64,000 nucleotides of DNA from Blattabacterium cuenoti (GTDB lineage: Bacteria > Bacteroidota > Bacteroidia > Flavobacteriales > Blattabacteriaceae): positions 558,001-622,000 of the forward strand of contig NZ_CP059205.1 in assembly GCF_014251995.1 (NCBI RefSeq), written 5' to 3'. The notes below the pieces were generated by a model, which saw only the letters and a list, made by a program, of their open reading frames with translations, was not told the origin of the DNA and made no database searches. Within the stretch, counting starts at the first letter, position 1. Every line of letters starts with the position of its first letter. Position numbers and translations under genes: made by a program. Below, piece after piece: positions 59,178 through 64,000 of the stretch.

Positions 59178-59483
59178 TTATAATGCAATATATAAAAATC
59201 TAATTTTAGGTATTTTTTTCACACGATATCTAAGTCTTTTTGAAAGTAATTTTCTATAAAACCTAGATTTATATTGTATAGTTTCTAAAATATTTTTATT
59301 AAAAAAAGGATATATTCTAATATATACATTCAATAAACTCATATCATGAGCTATACATACTTTAATCAAAGTAACCAGAAAATTCTTTTCTATATTTCTA
59401 ATTTCTTCACCGAGAATTTCCGCTATTTCTGTAGAAAATACTGAAGATAATCTTTTGCTTTTAATAAAATTTGTTTCTTTCAT
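59178..59483 (-). CDS. rbfA: Ribosome-binding factor A
   Basis: Small-subunit maturation and cold-adaptation factor. The 101-residue protein begins 'KETNFIKSKRLSSVFSTEIAEIL' in part and has the KH-like core 'VTLIKVCIAHDMSLLNVYIRIYP' and 'RYRVKKIPKIRF'. It is shorter than average (about 115-130) at the C-terminus. It precedes the permease gene and is divergent from the tRNA-Met. Confidence 0.88.
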   Translation of the reverse strand: MKETNFIKSKRLSSVFSTEIAEILGEEIRNIEKNFLVTLIKVCIAHDMSLLNVYIRIYPFFNKNILETIQYKSRFYRKLLSKRLRYRVKKIPKIRFLYIAL

Positions 59484-59552
59484 AATTCCATGAATTAAAA
59501 TTATAAAAATTTTTATAGAAACTACAAATAATATAAAAAAAATTACGAAAAA

Positions 59553-59584
59553 TTTGTAATAGGAAAAATAATATTGTTAATTTG
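59553..59584 (+). promoter_or_regulatory. Bacteroidetes-type promoter of the tRNA at 59608
   Basis: TTTG at 59553-59556 and TTAATTTG at 59577-59584 fit the -33 TTTG / -7 TAnnTTTG pattern (7 of 8 in the second) with 20 bp between them. The tRNA begins 23 bp after the second box. This is the best-formed promoter I found in the window. Confidence 0.5.
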
Positions 59585-59607
59585 TACAAAATATCCTTCA
59601 CAATAAG

Positions 59608-59682
59608 GGTCCCATAGCTCAGTTTGGTTAGAGCACCTGACTCATAATCAGGGAGTCGCTGGTTCAAATCCAGCTGGGACCA
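59608..59682 (+). tRNA. tRNA with CAT anticodon (Met, or Ile2 if modified)
   Basis: Acceptor GGTCCCA pairs fully with TGGGACC. D stem GCTC/GAGC, perfect anticodon stem CCTGA/TCAGG around loop CTCATAA with CAT at 59643-59645, T stem GCTGG/CCAGC, discriminator A, no encoded CCA. It differs from the CAT tRNA at 41703 in every stem except the D stem, so the two are different isoacceptors: one is likely elongator Met and the other possibly Ile2. Initiator features are absent. Confidence 0.93.
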
Positions 59683-59698
59683 TTTCAATCTATATAGG

Positions 59699-59773
59699 TA
59701 ACCGGGGAGGGATTCGAACCCACAACTTACAGTTTAGGAAACTGTTGTTCTATCCTAATTGAACTACCCAGTC
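59699..59773 (-). tRNA. tRNA-Arg (CCT)
   Basis: On the minus strand. Acceptor GACTGGG pairs with CCCGGTT (first pair G-U, one further T-G). Anticodon stem ACAGT/ACTGT with loop TTCCTAA gives CCT. T loop TTCGAAT with one T-T mismatch in its stem. Discriminator A, no encoded CCA. It lies 16 bp from the CAT tRNA, in opposite orientation, and 6 bp beyond rpmA on the same strand. Confidence 0.87.
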
Positions 59774-59779
59774 TTAGTC

Positions 59780-60046
59780 TTATTTCTTTTCATTTGATGA
59801 TATAACACAAACAAAAGATCTATTATTTTTCATTTTCTTAAAATGAACATATCCACTTTTTATAGCATATATTGTATGGTCTTTTCCTATTCCAACATTT
59901 TTTCCAGGATGATATTTAGTTCCACGTTGACGAACTATAATATTTCCAGGATTTACATATTGATTTCCATATATTTTAACTCCCAACCTCCTTCCTATTG
60001 AATCTCTACCATTTCTAGAACTTCCGGAACCTTTTTTATGAGCCAT
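59780..60046 (-). CDS. rpmA: 50S ribosomal protein L27
   Basis: Peptidyl-transferase-centre protein. The 88-residue protein begins '[20 protein letters not shown]', then '[21 protein letters not shown]' and '[16 protein letters not shown]', a full match to the family. There is no cleaved N-terminal extension of the Firmicutes type. It follows rplU by 2 bp. Complete. Confidence 0.97.
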   Translation of the reverse strand: MAHKKGSGSSRNGRDSIGRRLGVKIYGNQYVNPGNIIVRQRGTKYHPGKNVGIGKDHTIYAIKSGYVHFKKMKNNRSFVCVISSNEKK

Positions 60047-60048
60047 TT

Positions 60049-60387
60049 TTAATTATTTTTTTCTATTTTTTTTTCTTCTAAAAAAGAAATAACTTTTATT
60101 TTTGAAAATAAAGGTCTAAATCCATTTCTTATTTGATATCCTTTTCTTCTTTTTTTTTTAAAAATAAATATTTTTTTACCTTTCATGTGTTGTAGTATTT
60201 CTACCATAACACTAATATTTTCTAAAAGAGGATTTCCAAAAAAAGTATCTCCTTTTTTAGAAAACATAAAAACTTGATTGAAAAATATTTTTTCTCCCAA
60301 ATTCGAAGAAATATGAGGAACATAAACATACTTATTTTCAATAAGTTTGAATTGAAATCCCTTTATATTCACAATAGCATAAGTCAT
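60049..60387 (-). CDS. rplU: 50S ribosomal protein L21
   Basis: Ribosomal protein of the large subunit, 112 residues, begins '[15 protein letters not shown]' and has the C-terminal signature '[22 protein letters not shown]'. It precedes rpmA by 2 bp, the standard L21-L27 pair, and follows sufS by 6 bp. Complete; slightly diverged Lys-rich middle. Confidence 0.95.
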   Translation of the reverse strand: MTYAIVNIKGFQFKLIENKYVYVPHISSNLGEKIFFNQVFMFSKKGDTFFGNPLLENISVMVEILQHMKGKKIFIFKKKRRKGYQIRNGFRPLFSKIKVISFLEEKKIEKNN

Positions 60388-60393
60388 AAAATT

Positions 60394-61632
60394 TTAATTT
60401 TTTAATAATAATTTTTTTGCTTTTAAAAGTCCTTTAAATAAACAATCTATTTCACTAATAGTATTATATATAGAAAAACTGGCACGAACCATACCTGAAA
60501 CTTTAAAAAAATTCATCAAAGGTTGTGCACATAAATGTCCAGTACGAACAGAAATTCCTAAACGATCTAAAATGCTTCCTACATCGAAACAATGTAATTT
60601 ATTTAAATTAAATGAAACAATACTAGATTTTTTAGAAAAATCTTTTTTTTCTCCATATAATTCAATACCATCAATAGTATTTAAACGTTCTATTGCATAT
60701 GACACGAGTTTTTCTTTATAAGATTTTATTTTTGATACTCCTATTTTTCTTACAAAATCTATTGCTGAATTCCATACAATAATACCTTCTATATTTGGAG
60801 TTCCAGCCTCAAATTTAAAAGGTAAATCTGAATAAGATGTTTTTTTAAAACTAACATTTTTAATCATTTCTCCTCCAAATTGATAAGGAGGAATATTTTC
60901 TAATATTTCTTTTTTTCCATATAATATTCCAATACCAGTAGGACCATACATTTTATGTGCAGAAAAAACATAAAAATCTGTATTTAAATCTTGCATATTT
61001 AAATCTATATTAGATGGAGCTTGGGCTCCATCTATTAAAACTAATGCACCATATTTATGAGATTTATCAATAATATTTTTTATTGGATTAATTATTCCAA
61101 GTACATTAGATATATGACAAATAGAAACTATTCTTGTCCTTTTTGATATTAAAAGTTCAAACTTTTCTAGGTTCAAAGAGCCATTTTCATAAATAGGAAT
61201 TATTTTTAATATAGCACCTTTTTTTTCACAAATAATTTGCCATGGAACAATATTTGAATGATGTTCAGAACATGAAATTATGATTTCGTCTCCTTTATCA
61301 ATCAAAAAACTAATACTAGAAGCTACCAAATTAATGGATTCTGTTGTTCCTTTAGTGAAAATAATTTCTGAAGAATACTTTGCGTGAATAAATTTTTGAA
61401 TTTTTTCCCTCGTATTTTCTACTTGAATTGTAGTCTTTTGACTAAGATAATGTAATCCACGATGAACATTCGCATTGATTCTAGAATAATACTCTTGAGA
61501 AGCTCTAATTACTTCTATAGGTTTTTGAGTTGTAGCAGCGTTATCTATATAAATTAAAGGATTTGAATAAACTTTTTCTTTTAAAATTGGAAATTTATTT
61601 CTTATTTTTCGTATTTCTTTTTCTGAAAACAT
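60394..61632 (-). CDS. sufS: Cysteine desulfurase SufS
   Basis: PLP enzyme that supplies sulfur for Fe-S clusters. The 412-residue protein has the PLP lysine in 'YVFSAHKMYGPTGIGILYG', 'EHHSNIVPWQ' before it, and the active-site Cys in 'RTGHLCAQPLM'. Complete and normal in length. It follows sufD by 7 bp. The usual sulfur acceptor SufE or SufU is not in the window. Confidence 0.96.
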   Translation of the reverse strand: MFSEKEIRKIRNKFPILKEKVYSNPLIYIDNAATTQKPIEVIRASQEYYSRINANVHRGLHYLSQKTTIQVENTREKIQKFIHAKYSSEIIFTKGTTESINLVASSISFLIDKGDEIIISCSEHHSNIVPWQIICEKKGAILKIIPIYENGSLNLEKFELLISKRTRIVSICHISNVLGIINPIKNIIDKSHKYGALVLIDGAQAPSNIDLNMQDLNTDFYVFSAHKMYGPTGIGILYGKKEILENIPPYQFGGEMIKNVSFKKTSYSDLPFKFEAGTPNIEGIIVWNSAIDFVRKIGVSKIKSYKEKLVSYAIERLNTIDGIELYGEKKDFSKKSSIVSFNLNKLHCFDVGSILDRLGISVRTGHLCAQPLMNFFKVSGMVRASFSIYNTISEIDCLFKGLLKAKKLLLKN

Positions 61633-61639
61633 ACTTGGA

Positions 61640-62953
61640 TTATAAATATTTGTTTAATTTCTTTTTCATTTTTTCATAAAAAATTTTTTTTAATTCAAAA
61701 ATAGTAATGGGATTTAATATTTCTTCTAAAAAAGAAAATAACAATAAAATTTTTCCATTTTTTTCAGAAATTCCTCTTGATTGAAGATAAAATAATTCTT
61801 CTTTTTGAAGATTTCCTATTGTACAACCATGTGAACATTTCACATTTTCAGAATAAATTTCTAACTGAGGTTTAGCATACATACATGCTTTATCAGAAAA
61901 AATAATACTTTTATTTTTTTGATAAGCGTTTATTTCTTTAATACCTTTATTAACAATAATTTTTCCATTAAAAATTCCTTCAGATTTATCAAATAAAATA
62001 TTTTTATATAACTGATAACTATTAGAATATGAATATGAATGATTTATAGATGTTTTATTATCTATAAGTTGTTTTTTTGACAAAATAGAAATTCCATATA
62101 AATAAGAATAAGTTTTTTTTCCACAAAAAGAAAATCTTAGATTGTTTTTAATAAAATTTTCTTGAATAGAAAACGTATAAACAGAGCATTTACTACATTT
62201 TTTTTGTTGAAAAAAAGTGTTATCTATTATAGAACTTCCTTTCTTAAAAGATTTATCTTGAATTTTATAATAATCAATTTTGCTACGATCTAAAGTATAA
62301 ATTTCGCTAACTGAATTTATGAAAATTAAATGTTTTTTTAAACATTTATAATGTTCAATTACCTTTACATAAGAATTTTTTCCTACTACAATTAAATTTC
62401 TAGAGTTCATCATAATTTTTTCACTATTTAAACCAGTAGAAATATTTAATATTTCTACTGGTTTTTCTAGAATTATATTGTCAGGTATATAAATATAGAT
62501 TCCATCTCTTGAAAATATGGTATTTAAAGTATAAAAAACATTGTATTTATGAGATAATTTCCCATAATAATTCTTAATTTTATTTTCTTTTTGTGAAATT
62601 ATGTTTGATAATACAACATGATTTTTTAAGTCATAAATCTTAGAAAGAGAAGAATTATATATTCCATCTACAAAAATAAAAAGAAAAGATTTATTTTTTT
62701 TTAGAAAAATAAAGTTTTTAATTTTTTGATATTCTATATTCTTTATTTTATTTTCCTCATAAAGAATATGATAATCTTGATCTATAATTGGACTGATATT
62801 TATACTTTTCTGTTCTTTCCTAAAAATAGGAAACCCCTTCTTTTTAAAAAAATCAATATGTTTTCTTTGTAAAAAAGAAATATAAGATTCTTCCTTTTTT
62901 TTATGAGAATAATGTTTATTAACTAATGAAATTATTTTCTCTCTTAATCGCAT
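61640..62953 (-). CDS. sufD: Fe-S cluster assembly protein SufD
   Basis: Scaffold partner of SufB in the SufBCD complex. The 437-residue protein is divergent at the N-terminus but keeps the beta-helix core and the C-terminal 'KPQLEIYSENVKCSHGCTIG' with the conserved His and Cys, then 'LFYLQSRGIS'. A perfect inverted repeat lies in its coding sequence at 62430-62464. It follows sufC by 37 bp. Confidence 0.93.
   Translation of the reverse strand: MRLREKIISLVNKHYSHKKKEESYISFLQRKHIDFFKKKGFPIFRKEQKSINISPIIDQDYHILYEENKIKNIEYQKIKNFIFLKKNKSFLFIFVDGIYNSSLSKIYDLKNHVVLSNIISQKENKIKNYYGKLSHKYNVFYTLNTIFSRDGIYIYIPDNIILEKPVEILNISTGLNSEKIMMNSRNLIVVGKNSYVKVIEHYKCLKKHLIFINSVSEIYTLDRSKIDYYKIQDKSFKKGSSIIDNTFFQQKKCSKCSVYTFSIQENFIKNNLRFSFCGKKTYSYLYGISILSKKQLIDNKTSINHSYSYSNSYQLYKNILFDKSEGIFNGKIIVNKGIKEINAYQKNKSIIFSDKACMYAKPQLEIYSENVKCSHGCTIGNLQKEELFYLQSRGISEKNGKILLLFSFLEEILNPITIFELKKIFYEKMKKKLNKYL
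62430..62464. repeat. Perfect 17-bp inverted repeat with one central base inside sufD
   Basis: Arms 62430-62446 and 62448-62464 around T at 62447; all 17 positions pair. It encodes 'KPVEILNISTGL' on the minus strand, so the palindrome is embedded in coding sequence and respects the frame. The bases outside the arms (T at 62429 and 62465) do not pair. Confidence 0.93.
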
Positions 62954-62990
62954 GTCTAAAAAATAATATTTTACGTACTATTAACTACTA

Positions 62991-63749
62991 TTAACAGTGA
63001 ATATTTTTTTGGTCAATCCAATTATATCCTTCTTTTTCTAACTTTTTAACCAATTTTTCATCTCCTGAATGAATAATTTTACCATTATATAATATATGTA
63101 CAATATAATCCGAAAGGAGATAATCCAATAATCTCTTATAATGAGTAATAATTAACACAGAATTTTTTTCGCTTCGAAAAGTATTAATTCCTTGAGATAC
63201 TATACGTAAAGCGTCTATATCTAATCCAGAATCAATTTCGTCTAAAATGGATAATAAAGGATTTAACATCATCATTTGAAATATTTCATTTTTTTTTCTT
63301 TCTCCTCCTGAAAATTGTTCGTTCAAAGAACGATAAACAAAATCATTTTCAATATTTAATTGATTAGAAATTTTTTTCACTTTAGATAAAATTTCTCTAG
63401 CAGAAATTTTATCCATATTTTTTGCTTTCCGAATAGAATTTATAGCTGTTTTTATAAAATTAATAATTGAAACTCCTGGTATTTCTATTGGATATTGGAA
63501 AGAAAGAAAAATTCCTAAATGTGCACGTTCTTCTGGGGATAGATCAATTAAATTTTTATTTAAAAAATATACATTTCCCTTTGTTATATTATATCCTGTT
63601 TTTCCAGCTATTATAGAAGCAAGAGTACTTTTTCCAGAACCATTAGGTCCCATTATAACATGAGTTTCTCCTGTATTAATTTCTAAATCAACTCCTTTAA
63701 GAATTCTTTTTCCCTCTATAGAAACATGTAAATTTTTTATACTTAACAT
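62991..63749 (-). CDS. sufC: Fe-S cluster assembly ATPase SufC
   Basis: ABC-type ATPase of the SufBCD scaffold. The 252-residue protein has Walker A 'GPNGSGKSTLASIIAG', ABC signature 'FSGGERKKNEIFQMM', Walker B 'LSILDEIDSGLDIDALRIV' and the H-loop 'VLIITHYKRLL'. Complete. It follows sufB by 23 bp and precedes sufD, the usual sufB-C-D-S order. Confidence 0.97.
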   Translation of the reverse strand: MLSIKNLHVSIEGKRILKGVDLEINTGETHVIMGPNGSGKSTLASIIAGKTGYNITKGNVYFLNKNLIDLSPEERAHLGIFLSFQYPIEIPGVSIINFIKTAINSIRKAKNMDKISAREILSKVKKISNQLNIENDFVYRSLNEQFSGGERKKNEIFQMMMLNPLLSILDEIDSGLDIDALRIVSQGINTFRSEKNSVLIITHYKRLLDYLLSDYIVHILYNGKIIHSGDEKLVKKLEKEGYNWIDQKNIHC

Positions 63750-63772
63750 AATATAATTTGTTACCTATTATT

Positions 63773-64000
63773 CTATCCAACAGATCCTTCTAACGATATT
63801 TCTAAGAGCTTTTGAGCCTCTACTGCAAATTCCATAGGTAATTTTTTTAAAATTTCACTACTAAAACCATGGACTATTAAGAAAATAGCTTTTTCTGTAT
63901 CAATTCCTCTTTGATTACAATAAAATATTTGTTCCTCTCCAATTTTTGAAGTGGTCGCTTCATGTTCTACTTGAGATGTAGAATTATTAGATACATGAAT
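63773..64000 (-). CDS. sufB: Fe-S cluster assembly protein SufB, C-terminal part (runs off the window)
   Basis: The last 75 residues of SufB: '[20 protein letters not shown]', '[11 protein letters not shown]', '[19 protein letters not shown]' and the end '[11 protein letters not shown]' with stop TAG at 63773-63775. This is a close family match. The rest of the gene lies outside the window. First gene of the suf operon seen here. Confidence 0.95.
   Translation of the reverse strand: MHVSNNSTSQVEHEATTSKIGEEQIFYCNQRGIDTEKAIFLIVHGFSSEILKKLPMEFAVEAQKLLEISLEGSVG

Noticed and set aside
59461..59688. Open frame reading 'SQLDLNQRLPDYESGALTKLSYG'
   Set aside because: This is the familiar artefact of translating the opposite strand of a tRNA gene; the tRNA at 59608-59682 explains it.

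Overview
The window is an AT-rich (about 25% GC by eye), gene-dense piece of a reduced Bacteroidetes genome. Gene content and order point to a flavobacterial insect endosymbiont, most likely a Blattabacterium of cockroaches. This is inferred from family knowledge, not from a database search. Supporting signs are the flavobacterial pairs nadK-uppS-bamA, DUF2795-secA, fmt-HU and rbfA-FtsX-like permease, SPF-type RF2, the short fold-III arginine decarboxylase next to an arginase-family gene, ATP-type PEP carboxykinase, a kept leucine operon, and a FabZ that looks like half of the usual LpxC-FabZ fusion. No insertion sequence, phage, integrase, CRISPR or rRNA was seen. Intergenic gaps are mostly under 130 bp and many genes overlap.

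Layout. 1-12 kb: outer-membrane assembly (bamA, partial), isoprenoid and NAD genes (uppS, nadK, mevalonate kinase), rluB, aroQ, engB, a hydrolase, rnc, fatty-acid genes fabF-acpP, pckA, ribE and pdxA. 12-22 kb: atpC-atpD, ribF, an AddB-like nuclease, and the operon leuA-C-D-B. 22-36 kb: a helical protein of unknown function, tyrS, era, clpB, prfB, speA-speB, cmk, fabG, menD. 35-47 kb: SanA-like protein, secA, DUF2795 protein, fmt, HU, pdxH, a CAT tRNA, dnaN, pheT, glyS, trxB. 47-60 kb: orphan HsdR-N nuclease, gapA, lepA, tRNA-Arg(CCG), pth, sucD, efp, fabZ, a 500-bp gene-poor gap, rpmH, two peptidases, rdgB, rnz, a broken Lol/FtsX-type permease, rbfA, two tRNAs. 60-64 kb: rpmA, rplU and the suf operon (sufS, D, C, partial B).

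The genes serve a nutritional symbiont. Leucine, chorismate (aroQ), riboflavin/FAD (ribE, ribF), pyridoxal phosphate (pdxA, pdxH) and menaquinone (menD) synthesis are kept, with Fe-S assembly, ATP synthase, glycolysis/gluconeogenesis (gapA, pckA) and a full translation set. Arginine decarboxylase plus agmatinase would give putrescine and urea.

The most interesting material is genome-erosion detail. Two long perfect inverted repeats lie inside conserved coding sequence (tyrS 22-bp arms, sufD 17-bp arms). A permease is broken at an A9 run and a tiny membrane ORF at a T10 run, both one base from being open. A SanA-like protein has its membrane anchor in frame but no ATG/GTG/TTG start. PheT lacks its tRNA-binding OB domain. 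dnaN carries a fresh in-frame 42-bp tandem duplication. RF2 has lost its programmed frameshift. FabZ stands alone where relatives have LpxC-FabZ. I did not find a wholly new multi-gene system.
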